Positions 1 through 9,319 of a DNA stretch of 26,642 nucleotides are shown piece after piece. A program made the position numbers and the translations under genes. This DNA is from Armatimonadaceae bacterium. Lineage in GTDB: Bacteria > Armatimonadota > Armatimonadia > Armatimonadales > Armatimonadaceae. The notes beneath the pieces are model-generated. The model was given only the letters and a program-made list of their open reading frames with translations, was not told where the DNA came from and made no database searches. Within the stretch, counting starts at the first letter, position 1. The number at the start of each line of letters is the position of its first letter. The DNA lies in contig JAUJNC010000072.1 of assembly GCA_030446525.1 (NCBI GenBank), positions 1-26,642 of the forward strand. Reading direction: 5' to 3'.

Positions 1-1
1 T

Positions 2-604
2 GCGTCCGGCTGGGCAACTCTGGCGTCTCAGACGCCGGGACAAACGCCGCCCGCCCCCCTGCTGCAAGCTGTGGGCGACAAGGACGCTTACGTGGCAGCG
101 GAAGCCGCGCACGCGCTGTGTCACATGGGACGGGGCGAAATGGCAGCCGCTGCTCTGGTCGAAGCGTTTTCGGGCCGCTCGATGGCCGCGTATTCGGCGT
201 TGGAAACTCTGGCGCTCACGCCCACCGGCAAAGCCGCGTTGCGCCCGCACACGGCGCAACTGCAAAAGCTGGCGCGATCGAACGATTCCGGCGAGATGAT
301 GGCGACGCCACAACCGGCTAAAGCCGCCGGAGCGCGCAAGGAAGACGAAGAAGGCGGCAAGGATTTCCAGGCGCGGGCGATCCTGGTCAATCTGGGCGCG
401 CTGCCCGTCGCTCAGCTTTATAGCGAAAGCGAACGGCTCGCGGGCCGCAAGGTCAACAAGGCCCGCCGCTTGTTGAACCCGCGCCCGCAAGCCGACGCAG
501 CGGCGAACGCCGGGACAGGTCAAGCCGCTGCGACCGCCGCCGCGCCCAAAGCCCAAAAGGCGGGCCAAGGCGCCAGGGGCCGCAAGAAGAAGCGTGCCCG
601 GTAA
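2..604 (+). CDS. HEAT-repeat-like protein, C-terminal part (5' end outside window)
   Basis: The frame is open from base 2 to the TAA at 602-604, so the start lies upstream of the window. The visible part begins with alanine/leucine-rich helical stretches (VAAEAAHALCHMGRGEMAAA, then MAAYSALETLAL), which look like degenerate HEAT-type helical pairs. A charged linker follows, then another helical segment with QARAILVNLGALPVAQLY. The tail is low-complexity Ala/Gln/Lys and ends in a basic GRKKKRAR-type tract. In related bacteria such helices are often found at the C-terminus of sulfatases, which would fit the two sulfatases downstream, but no sulfatase motif is visible here. Function is therefore not assigned. 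The next gene starts about 90 bases later on the same strand. Confidence 0.6.
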   Translation, partial: ASGWATLASQTPGQTPPAPLLQAVGDKDAYVAAEAAHALCHMGRGEMAAAALVEAFSGRSMAAYSALETLALTPTGKAALRPHTAQLQKLARSNDSGEMMATPQPAKAAGARKEDEEGGKDFQARAILVNLGALPVAQLYSESERLAGRKVNKARRLLNPRPQADAAANAGTGQAAATAAAPKAQKAGQGARGRKKKRAR

Positions 605-682
605 GAGCCGCATCCTGTGTTTTTGAGCCACCTTGAAGTTCATCCGTAACGACACGCCGCCGGTGAAGCACGGCGCGTTTTC

Positions 683-687
683 AGGAG
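683..687 (+). promoter_or_regulatory. Shine-Dalgarno site of the first GH10-like gene
   Basis: AGGAG lies nine bases before the ATG at 697. It fixes that start and places the hydrophobic N-terminal segment inside the protein. No convincing promoter was found in the 605-696 gap. Confidence 0.6.
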
Positions 688-696
688 ACAAATTCT

Positions 697-2637
697 ATGA
701 CTCATCCCTTTCCACCAGCCAATTGTGCTCGCAAAGCCACGCCGCATCGCGCCGCCGTCCTCGCGGCGTTGTGCGCTCTGGGCGCGACGGTCACGTTTTC
801 GAGCGTGCAAAGCCAGGAAACGTCCAAGCGCGCCAAACAAGGCAAAGCCGCGCGAGAAGACACAGCCCGTAACGGGCGGAACGCGACACAAACCGCACCT
901 GTCGCGGCGGGCGCGCCGCAGGCGGTGGCGATGACGGGCGGCCCGGACACGCCGCTGCCGCCGGGCGGTCAGCCGGTTTCAGGCGATGATCCGTTGGAAA
1001 GCGTCCGGTTAGCTGGGGCGAGCGCGGGCAACGCCAAACTGTCGCGCGTCGCGGTGACCGGGCAGCCGTTCGCGCGGGCGATCCGCGTGGACACCGGAGG
1101 CCGCACCCGCAGCGAGGACGCGATCCGCCTCGAATGGGACAACGCCGCGCCCATCAAGAACAAAGACGTTCTGTTTTTGCGTTTCTGGGCGCGCACTATC
1201 GAAACCCTGGATGAGAGCGGGCAGGGCCGCCTCCAGATCACCTTTCCCAACAAAACACCCAGAACCGAGGCGGTGGTGTTGAGTAAAAAAGGCGCGACTT
1301 TTGGCGCCGAGTGGCAACGCTTCGATTATCCGCTCCCGGCGCGCGCCGGGGCCGGGGCGAACGCCGCCGCCCTGACCTTCGGCCTGGGCAACACCGACCG
1401 CCAGGTCATCGAAATTGGCGGCTTGCAGCTTTTGAACTTCGGGCCAAACATCCAGCCCTCGCAACTGCCGTTCAACAAAGCGACCTACGAGGGCCGCGAA
1501 GCCGGCGCGCCGTGGCGCGCGGAAGCCAACGCCCGTATCGAGCAGCATCGCAAAGGCGATCTGACGGTGCGCGTTATGGACGCCGCCGGGCGTCCGGTGC
1601 CCGAAGCGACGGTCAAAGTCGCCATGAAGCGCCACGCTTACGGCTTTGGTTCCATGGTCAATGACAGAGACCTGGCGACCAACCCGCGCTACCGCGACCA
1701 CGTGCTGAAGCTGTTCAATCAGGCGACGGTCAACGTCAAGTGGGAAGGCTGGGAGGGCCGGGTCAAATCGCTGCCCCCGACGCTCAAGCTGCTGCGCGAC
1801 AACAACTTTCAGATTCACGCTCACGCCATCGTGTGGCCGGGCTGGCGGCGCCTGCCCAAATCGCTCGAAGCGATGCAAAACGAGCCGGAAAAACTGCGCC
1901 ATACGGTGCGCGATCACGTGCGCGAGGCGATGCTGCTCACCAAAGGCCGCATCGATTCGGTGGACGTGGTCAACGAGACCTTCAACGCCCAATCACTGCA
2001 AGGCGTGCTGGGCAAGGAAGAGATGGCGCAGTGGTTCAAGATCGCCCACGAAGTCGATCCCAAAGTAATCCTGATGCTCAACGAGAACTCGCTGGAAAGC
2101 GGGCGCAAAACCGAGCACGTCATCAGCGAGGTCAAGTTTTTGCGAGCGCAGGGCGCGCCCATTGGCGGCATCGGCACCCAGGCGCACGTCAGCGCCACTT
2201 CGATTCCCCAGATCATCGCCAACTGGCAGCGATTGGCGCAACTCGGCCTGCCGATGAAGATCACTGAATACGACACCGTCACGCCCGATGACGAGTTGCA
2301 GGGCGAGTTCATGCGCGACCTGATGATCGCCTGGTTCTCGCTGCCGCAAAGCGACGCTTTCATCATGTGGGGCTTCTGGGACGGCAACCACTGGCTCAAC
2401 GATTCGCCGCTGTTTTACGCCGACTGGAGTCCCAAGCCCGGCCTCAAGCACTGGAACGATCTCATCTTCAAGCAGTGGTGGACGAACTCTCAGGGGGCGA
2501 CCGGCGCGGCGGGCGACTACAAAGCGCGCGGCTTTCTGGGCGATTACGAGATCACCGCGACGCAGGGCGGCAAGACCAAAACCGTCCCGGCGACGCTGGC
2601 GCGCGAAGGCCAAACCGTCACGGTGACGCTGAATTGA
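697..2637 (+). CDS. Secreted GH10-like endo-beta-xylanase family glycoside hydrolase
   Basis: A 646-residue protein. Residues about 1-40 form an export signal (basic start, then a hydrophobic VLAALCALGATVTF stretch). A low-complexity linker follows. Residues about 105-240 look like a beta-sandwich carbohydrate-binding-type domain. A short domain (DLTRVMDAAG-like, near 285-315) precedes the GH10 barrel at about 320-600. The acid/base glutamate is E427 in DVVNET and the likely nucleophile is E524 in KITEYD, followed by the GFWDGNHWL motif expected late in GH10. The 97-residue spacing between the two glutamates fits the family. GH10 enzymes cut internal beta-1,4-xylan bonds, though divergent members may act on other polymers. 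The C-terminal 40 residues form a small beta-rich tail. The reading frame is intact, and the stop overlaps the next start (TGATG). Confidence 0.88.
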   Translation: MTHPFPPANCARKATPHRAAVLAALCALGATVTFSSVQSQETSKRAKQGKAAREDTARNGRNATQTAPVAAGAPQAVAMTGGPDTPLPPGGQPVSGDDPLESVRLAGASAGNAKLSRVAVTGQPFARAIRVDTGGRTRSEDAIRLEWDNAAPIKNKDVLFLRFWARTIETLDESGQGRLQITFPNKTPRTEAVVLSKKGATFGAEWQRFDYPLPARAGAGANAAALTFGLGNTDRQVIEIGGLQLLNFGPNIQPSQLPFNKATYEGREAGAPWRAEANARIEQHRKGDLTVRVMDAAGRPVPEATVKVAMKRHAYGFGSMVNDRDLATNPRYRDHVLKLFNQATVNVKWEGWEGRVKSLPPTLKLLRDNNFQIHAHAIVWPGWRRLPKSLEAMQNEPEKLRHTVRDHVREAMLLTKGRIDSVDVVNETFNAQSLQGVLGKEEMAQWFKIAHEVDPKVILMLNENSLESGRKTEHVISEVKFLRAQGAPIGGIGTQAHVSATSIPQIIANWQRLAQLGLPMKITEYDTVTPDDELQGEFMRDLMIAWFSLPQSDAFIMWGFWDGNHWLNDSPLFYADWSPKPGLKHWNDLIFKQWWTNSQGATGAAGDYKARGFLGDYEITATQGGKTKTVPATLAREGQTVTVTLN

Positions 2638-5600
2638 TGACAATATCTTCTTTCAACGAATCACATCTGGAATGGGGCGCGTCGTCGCTGTCCCTTGGGC
2701 CGGCCATCGCCGCGCCGCCGGGTCTGGAGTGGGCCGATTGGCGCGAGTGCGCCGTTCTCGACCGCTTCTTTCGCAGCGGCGGCGAAGACGCGCCGGTCAC
2801 GCCGACCGAAGCCCGCTTTGCCTGGGATGACGCGGCGCTTTACGTCGGCTTTCGCTGTGCCGAACCCGATTTGAACCACCCGGCGCTGCGCCATGAATCG
2901 TCCGATCTGTTCGCGCTGGCGCACAAGCCGAATCATCTGGACAGCGCGTTTCCCGACCGCGTGGACATCGTGGTGCGGCCCAGTTTCGAGGACGCGGCGT
3001 TTTTCCAATTCTGCCTCACGCTCGAAGGCGAAAGCGACGCGCAGCGGTTTTCCTCTTACCCCTTCGACGCGGCGGAAAAAGAGCGCGTCGTCGGCTACAA
3101 AGCGGGGGTGCGGCGCGAAAACAACGCCTGGATCGCGCGTTTCGCCGTGCCGTGGGCGCTGCTTGGCGGGCGGGCGGAACGCTTCGGCCTGCTGCCAAGC
3201 CGCACGCGCTGGCGCGATTCGCAGCGCCTCAGCCCGGTCGCGCTCGATTTCACCGACCGGCCCGCGCCCGATTTGCTGCTGGAAACCTCGTTGGGCGGCG
3301 TGATCGGCGCTCGCAGCGAAGCGGGCGCGCTCATCACGCTGCCGTCGGGCGTGCGTTTGTGGCAGCGGCCGGCGATCTTGACGTGGCCATCGGGCGAGGA
3401 ATACCGCGCCGTCTGGCAAACGCAGCAAGGTTTGAGCGAGCCGACGACGCTCGCAAATTTGGCCGAGCGGCTGCACATGGCGCAGCGATGGAGCGATTTG
3501 CTGACTCTGGAAGGCTTCAACTTCCGCGTCGAGAGCGGTTCTCCGGTCGAAGCCGCGATGATCGCGCCGTCGGGCGAATACCAGACGCGCGGCGCGTTGC
3601 GTGTGACGGACGTTCGCCGCGAAGTCAACCTCGCGCTGCGCTCGAACGACGTACAGGCCGCCGCCACTCGCCTTGATGAATTTCTGCGCCGCCTCGATGC
3701 CGCTTCGCGCCGCTGGTTCGCCGATGAATCGCCCGGCAACCTCCGCGACGACGCCTGGACGAGCCTCGACACCATCGAACGCTTGAGCTTCGACCGTCAC
3801 GAAGTCCATCTGCACGGGCGGGCCGGGCCGTGGCCGGTCACGCTGGATCTGTCGTGTCCCGCCGAGCCGTGCGGCGGAGTGCGCCTGCACGCCGGCACGA
3901 TCGGCCTGTTTGAACCCGGCGAACGCGAGATTCTCGACTGCCAGCGCATCACGCTGCGCGTCTCGCGCCCGGACGAGCCGTGGGCCGTTGAAATCGCCGC
4001 GACGGGCGAGGCACCGCCGTGGCGCTTGCAGGCGGGCGACGTGAGGTTTCGCTTCGACACGGACGGCCAAATCCTGGCGTCCCGTCTCGCGCTGCCGCTG
4101 GCGCCGGAAGAAGTGGTTTACGGCTTCGGCGAACGCTACAACGCCCTCAATCAGCGCGGCCAGGTGCTGACGCTGTGGGGCCTGGACGATTTCGAGGGCC
4201 TGATTATCGGGTTGCGCCGCCAGACTTACAAGCCGATTCCGCTTTTGCACAGCACGCGGCCTTACACCCTCTTTCTCAACACCGCCTATCGTCTGCGCGC
4301 CGATGTGGGCCGCGCCCGTGAAGATCGCTGCGACCTGACAACGCACGGGCCGATTTTTGATCTCTACCTGTGGCCACAATCGCCGCGCGAGGCGTTGCGG
4401 GCGTATACCGGCTTGACCGGCAAGCCTCTGCTGCCGCCGCGCTGGGCGTTCGAGCCGTGGATGGGCGGCGGCAGCGGGCGCTGGCGCGACGGGCCCCATC
4501 CCACGCCTGCCGAGAACATGATCGACGTGGCGCGGCGCTTCGCTGATCTCGATATTCCGCACGCCGTGCTCTTCGCCGAGGGCAGCGGCTGCGAAGATCC
4601 GCGCCTGCACACCGCGCTGGAACCGCTCGGTGTGCGCGTGCTGAGTTGGATGAACCAGTCCATCGCGCCCGAAAAGATCGCGCAACTGCTGCCTGACGTG
4701 GCGCCCGAAGATTGGCCCGTCTTGCACCGCGAAGGCGGAAAGGTTTACGAATCGAAGCACAGTCGCTGGCCTTACCTGGATCACACTCATCCGCGCGCCG
4801 CCGAACTGCTGCGCGCGTTTTGGAAGCGTCGCCTCGATCTGGGCATGGCCGGCAGCATGGTGGATTTCGGCGATCAGGTGCCCGAGGACGCTCGCTTCCA
4901 CGATGGCCGAAGCGGCGCGGCGATGCACAACTTCTACGCTGACGGCTACCATCGCGCCTTCAACCGGGCGTTTGCCGAGCGGCGCGGCCCTGACTTCGCG
5001 CTGTTTTGCCGCTCGGCCTCGCCCGGCAGCCAGCGGTGGGGCTGCCATTTTTCGGGCGATCATCGCGCCAATTTCGACGGCATCCGCGCCGCGCTGCGCG
5101 GCGCGCTGTCACTGGGCGCGTGCGGTTTTTCCAACTGGAGCGTGGACATGGGCGGCTACTTCGGCTGGCCCGACCCCGAATCTTACGCGCGCTGGGTCGC
5201 GTGGACGTGCTTCACGCCGCTGATGCGCTCTCACGGCACCGAGCCGCGCGAGCCGTGGGAGTATGACGCCGACGCCTTGCCGATCTACAAACGCTTCGCC
5301 TGGATTCGCCACAATTTGCAGGATTACATCTACGCGGCGGCGGTCGAAGCGCACCATGGATGCGCCAGATTGTGCTTGATTAGATCTACGGGGGGGCGGT
5401 GGACGCGCACCACCGCTGACTGCCGATGATGCAAGCCGCAGCGCTGGCTTTCCGCGGCCAGGCGCATCTGGCCGACTGCGACGACGTTTACGGGTTCGGC
5501 CCCGATCTGCTGGTGGCGCCCGTTCACACGCCGGGCCTGAGCCGCGAAATCGTCTTTCCCGAAGGCCGCTGGACGCATTTGTGGACGGGCGAAACCGTGA

Positions 5601-6040
5601 CTGGGCCATGTTCGCGAACGGTTGAAGTGCTGCTCGACGACATCCCGGTTTACCTGCGCGAGGGCGCCCTGATGCCGGTTCATCTCGACGCCGCGCTGCA
5701 ATGGGGCCAGAGCCTGACGCGCGGTCGCGTCGCCGCCTTGGTCGTCACGCCTCCGCGCGACCCGCAAACCGCGCGCCGCGGCGGCGCCACATTCGTTTCG
5801 TCGCCTTGCCCCGGTGGTTTTGAACTGGAAATGACGGGTCGCGCCGCGACCCGCTATCTGCTGATTTACGGCGCAGGCGTCGCGGGTGTGACGGTCAACG
5901 GCCACGAAATGACGCGGCTGGAAGGCGGCAAAATCGAGGCTTGCCCGCCGGGATGGTTCGAGGATGGCGCTCGCACCGTGGTTCGCCTGCCGCACGGAGA
6001 ACGGCGGGCGATTACGATTCAAATGCTTGGCGCAAGTTAG
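2637..6040 (+). pseudogene. GH31 family glycosidase, frame broken by an imperfect local duplication
   Basis: The ATG at 2637 overlaps the previous stop. The N-terminal part (about residues 10-230) resembles a CBM9/DOMON-like domain (AALYVGFRCAEPD). A GH31 N-terminal sandwich follows (VYGFGERYNALNQRG), then the catalytic barrel. Likely catalytic residues are D743 in MVDFGDQ (nucleophile) and D808 in FSGDHRAN (acid/base), 65 residues apart. The VDFGD / SGDH pattern is closer to the sulfoquinovosidase (YihQ-like) arrangement WADFGE / AGDQ than to typical alpha-glucosidases, so activity on a sulfonated or unusual alpha-linked sugar is possible. The frame runs to a stop at 5429. The C-terminal part (QAHLADCDDVYGFGPDLLVA onward) continues in another frame from about 5426 to the TAG at 6040. 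The break coincides with a degenerate repeat at 5322/5378, so the gene is a pseudogene or carries a sequence error. Confidence 0.8.
5322..5415 (+). repeat. Degenerate 56-base-offset tandem repeat inside the GH31 gene
   Basis: The segment starting GATTACATCTACG at 5322 recurs, with mostly C-to-G changes, as GATTAGATCTACG at 5378. Similarity persists for about 35 bases, to the codons for the HH pair. The 56-base offset is not a multiple of three and causes the frame change. Joining sequence before 5322 to the second copy restores a GH31-like path into LPMMQAAALAF. Confidence 0.6.
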
Positions 6041-6142
6041 AACACGCCGCGTGTTGGAACACGCCGCGTGCCGAGCATCGAAGCACCCGGAACTTGGCAA
6101 CGCCACAAACACAATGCCACAACACCACAAACACCGTGCCAC
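6040..6142 (+). repeat. Two pairs of short direct repeats in the GH31-GH10 gap
   Basis: GAACACGCCGCGTG occurs at 6040-6053 and 6057-6070 (17-base period). A second unit, CCACAAACAC-NN-TGCCAC, occurs at 6103-6120 and 6125-6142 (22-base period) and runs up to the ATG at 6144. No Shine-Dalgarno sequence is obvious before that ATG. Confidence 0.7.
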
Positions 6143-6143
6143 C

Positions 6144-7964
6144 ATGAAACCGATGCAACGACTCAACGCCTGTTCTCATCCGCGCCACGCCGCGCGCCTG
6201 ATCGCGCTGTGCCTGATGCTGTGCGCCCTGCCCGCGACGGCGCAGGAACTGTTGAAAAACCCGGCCTTCGCGGGCGCGGAGATGGGCGCCCCGGCTTCGT
6301 GGCAGGGCGTCGGGCGCGAGGAGGCGGCGCAGCGCGGCACTCTCGGAGCGGGCGCGGATGGCGCGCTGCAAATCAGGGCGTTCAAAGCGTCCCGCAACGC
6401 CCCGGCGGGCGTGGAGCAGAACGTGGGCGAACTGCCCGCCGGGCTGTATCGCTTCCGCGTTCGCGTCCGGGCCGACGCCGCCATGATGGTCGAGGCGCGC
6501 GTGCGCCTGTCGCCGCAACCGGCCACGGTTTACGGCTCGCAAACCGCGCGCTTGCGGCCCGGCGAGTGGACGGTGCTATCCGGCATCGCCGCCGTGCCGG
6601 ATTTGCAGAACGACGCGCTGTTCCAGCTTCTGGTCTCCGAAAACGGCAATTTGCTGGTGTCCGAAGCGAGCCTGACGCGAACGCGCGAGGAAGATTTGAA
6701 TGCCGCCGAGCGCCGCCAGCTCGAAGCGCAGGTTGGCCCGAAACTGCCGCCGGTGGACGAGAAAAAGCTGCTGGCCGAGACCGACGCGCGCATCTTGAAA
6801 CACCGCGCCGGGCCGCTCACGATCCGCGTCCTGGACGCGGTGGGCAATCCGCTGGCGAATCGGCGCGTGACGGTCAAGCATCTGCGGCACGGCTTTAAGT
6901 TCGGCGCGGCGCAACTCAACCAGGTCAGGGCGCCGCGCGAAGGTGAGACCGAAGTCGCAAAACGCCACCGCGAGGCGTTTTTGCGGTTGTTCAATTACGC
7001 CACGGTGACGTTTTACTGGGGCAGCTACGAGCCGAAACCGGGTCAATACGGCCACGAGGGGCGGCTGGGCCAGATTCGCTGGCTGAAGTCGCAGGGTATC
7101 ACGCCGCGCGGCCACACCGTCCACTGGAATCAGACGGTGCCGGGCTGGATCAAGAACAACACGGTCGCCGAAATGCCTGGCCTGCTCGACACGCGCCTGC
7201 GCCAGCTTTCGCAAACCGTGTTGCCGCAACTGTCCGACGCTGATGTGTGGAACGAACTCGTGCAGTGGGAGCGTTTCCAGAACCGCTTCACCGATTACAC
7301 GCGCGAGGCCGGCCTGTTTCCCGTCGCGGTGGAGCAGTTGAAGGAGTTCAAGCGGCAAAACCCCAACGTCGGGGCCGTGGTCAACGACTTCGACTCGACG
7401 CCCGCGACTTACGATTTGCTGCGACGCCTCATCGAAGCCGGGGCGCCCATCGACATCATCGGCCAGCAAACGCACGGCGGCTTGTCGGGCGGGCCGAAGC
7501 AGTTCTGGAACCTGCTCGAACGCCTCAGTCTGCTCCAGCGCCCGATTTTGCTGTCTGAATTGTCGGTGCTGTCGGGCCAGAAAAAAGCGGACGGCTCATG
7601 GCCCTCGACGCCCGAAGGCGAGGCGCGACAGGCGCGCGAAGCCGAGACGTTTTATCGTTTGGCCTACTCGCATCCCAACGTGATGGGCATCGTGTGGTGG
7701 AACTTTTCCGACCTCAAAGCGTGGCGCGACGCCCCGCGCGGCTTTTTGCACGCCGACGGCACGCCCAAACCGGCGTTTTTCCGGCTCGACAACCTCATCA
7801 ACAAAGCCTGGCGCACGAACGGCGAGTTTTCCACCGGACAAGACGGCACCGTGACGATCCCCAACGCTTTCGAGGGCGAATACGAAATCAGCGGTGTCGG
7901 CGCGAAAACCTCCGGCGTCCACGCGGCGACCGCGCCGCTGGGGGTGGAGCTAAAAACGCCGTGA
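6144..7964 (+). CDS. Second secreted GH10-like glycoside hydrolase
   Basis: A 606-residue protein. The ATG at 6144 is chosen because it gives a clear signal peptide (ARLIALCLMLCALPATAQ, cleavage near residue 32). Residues about 35-165 (LLKNPAF...ASWQ) resemble a CBM4/9-type carbohydrate-binding sandwich. A linker domain (HRAGPLTIRVLDAVGNPL) leads to a GH10-like barrel. E371 in DVWNEL fits the acid/base and E472 in LLSELSVL the nucleophile, 101 residues apart, and VWWNFSDL follows as the late barrel motif. It has the same overall plan as the first GH10-like protein but is clearly diverged, and its nucleophile motif (SELS rather than TEYD) is atypical, so its substrate may differ from xylan. 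The gene is intact, and its stop overlaps the GTG start of the sulfatase by four bases. Confidence 0.85.
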   Translation: MKPMQRLNACSHPRHAARLIALCLMLCALPATAQELLKNPAFAGAEMGAPASWQGVGREEAAQRGTLGAGADGALQIRAFKASRNAPAGVEQNVGELPAGLYRFRVRVRADAAMMVEARVRLSPQPATVYGSQTARLRPGEWTVLSGIAAVPDLQNDALFQLLVSENGNLLVSEASLTRTREEDLNAAERRQLEAQVGPKLPPVDEKKLLAETDARILKHRAGPLTIRVLDAVGNPLANRRVTVKHLRHGFKFGAAQLNQVRAPREGETEVAKRHREAFLRLFNYATVTFYWGSYEPKPGQYGHEGRLGQIRWLKSQGITPRGHTVHWNQTVPGWIKNNTVAEMPGLLDTRLRQLSQTVLPQLSDADVWNELVQWERFQNRFTDYTREAGLFPVAVEQLKEFKRQNPNVGAVVNDFDSTPATYDLLRRLIEAGAPIDIIGQQTHGGLSGGPKQFWNLLERLSLLQRPILLSELSVLSGQKKADGSWPSTPEGEARQAREAETFYRLAYSHPNVMGIVWWNFSDLKAWRDAPRGFLHADGTPKPAFFRLDNLINKAWRTNGEFSTGQDGTVTIPNAFEGEYEISGVGAKTSGVHAATAPLGVELKTP

Positions 7965-9319
7965 AACCCAACATTCTCTACATCCATTCGCACGACACCG
8001 GGCGCTCCATTCAGCCCTACGGCTACGCCGTCTCGACGCCCAACCTGCAAGCGTTGGCCGAAGACGGCGTGCTGTTCCGACAGGCGCATTGTGAGGCGCC
8101 GACGTGCAGCCCCAGCCGCGCCGCGCTCTTGACCGGACAAGCCGCGCACTCATCGGGAATGCTCGGCCTGGCGCACGATTTTCCCGCCGGAAACTGGGCG
8201 CTGCACGATTATTCGCAGCACATCTTGCACACGCTGCGCCGCGAGGCCGGTTACGTTTCGGCGTTGTGCGGCATTCAGCACATCGCGCGCGGCCTGGGCG
8301 ATCAGCAACAAGACGCCGCCGTCATCGGCTACGACCGCGTCTTTCCGCGCCCGAACGCCGAAGAACACGCCGTCGCATGGCTGGATGACGCGCCGCCGCA
8401 GCCGTTCTACCTGGAAGTCGGCTTCTTCGAGACGCACCGCCACGGCAACAAGCAAGCGGGCGCCTTCAACGAAGGCGGGCCTCAGGACGAAACACAGGGT
8501 TACGCCCGCCCGCCCGCAGCGATGCCCGACGCGCCCGAAGTGCGGCGCGACATGGCCGATTACGCCGTGTCCGCCGCGCGATTGGACGCCAAAATGGGCC
8601 AAGTCTTCGACGCGCTGAAGCGCAACGGCTTGTGGGACAACACGCTCATCATCGCCACCACCGACCACGGCATCGCCTTTCCCGGCATGAAATGCAACCT
8701 GACCGATGGCGGCACGGGCGTGTGTCTCATCCTGCGCGGATCACAGTCCTTTGAGGGCGGGCTGGTCGTGGACGGGTCCCGCGTGTCTGCAAGGCCGTAG
8801 CCTGCTGCCGCTCGTGCGCGGTGAATGCGAGGAAATCAACGATACCATCTTTGGCGAGATTACCTATCACGGCGCCTATGACCCGCAACGCGCGGTTCGC
8901 ACGCCGCGCTGGAAATACCGGTACTTTGTTGACTGTGGCTTGCCCTAGGTTTGGCACGCTCATTAGGTTGCTTGCTTTCCGTCGCTGTCCCCGCACGAAA
9001 TAGGGCAGGTGATCCGCTGTCAACAAAGTACCGATACATTCGCGGCTACCACGAAACGCCGCGCCCGTTGCTGCTCAACTGCGACGACGGCCCCAGCAAG
9101 CGATTCATTGCCGCGCACGGCGTCAACGATCAGTTCCTGGCCCAAGAGCGGCTCTACGACTTGATGTTCGACCCGAACGAAACCCACAACTTGGCCGCTG
9201 ATCCGGCGCACGCCGCGACGCGCGACGAACTGCGCGGGCGTCTCGAACAGTGGATGCGCGACACCAACGATCCGCTGCTGAACGGGCCGGTGCCGCCAAA
9301 GAACAGGGAGCAAGCATGA
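7961..9319 (+). pseudogene. Formylglycine sulfatase (N-sulfoglucosamine sulfohydrolase-like), disrupted
   Basis: The GTG at 7961 overlaps the preceding stop (GTGA). The protein starts directly with the sulfatase N-terminus (VKPNILYIHSHDTGRSIQPY) and has no signal peptide. C49 in TCSPSRAALLTG is the C-x-P-x-R cysteine that is converted to formylglycine. DNTLIIATTDHG (8636-8671) is the second metal/sulfate-site region. Two lesions follow. Around 8775-8790, roughly 20-25 codons expected between GGLVVDG and LQGRSLLPL are missing and the frame shifts. At 8919-9033 a MITE-like element splits RWKY from IRGYHETPRP. Removing that element plus one target copy restores WKYIRG exactly. The C-terminal part is intact to the TGA at 9319. 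Family: hydrolysis of sulfate esters or sulfamates from sugars. As sequenced it should not give a full protein. Confidence 0.85.
8919..9033 (+). mobile_element. 115-bp MITE-like insertion with terminal inverted repeats and 4-bp target duplication
   Basis: The left end CGGTACTTTGTTGAC (8919-8933) is the exact reverse complement of the right end (9019-9033). A second inner inverted match, TGCCCTA/TAGGGCA, lies just inside each end. The direct duplication ATAC flanks the element at 8915-8918 and 9034-9037. No coding capacity is visible. It lies inside the sulfatase gene, and its excision restores the reading frame locally. No full-length parent element with these ends was found in the window. 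Confidence 0.85.

Noticed and set aside
2661..5063. Very long open frame (800 codons) on the minus strand opposite GH31
   Set aside because: It is antisense to a clear GH31 protein, has no recognisable motif and is Arg/Ala-rich as expected for a shadow frame in high-GC DNA. The same applies to minus-strand frames at 12790-14439 and 1009-1992 and the plus-strand frame at 24659-26176 opposite pilD.
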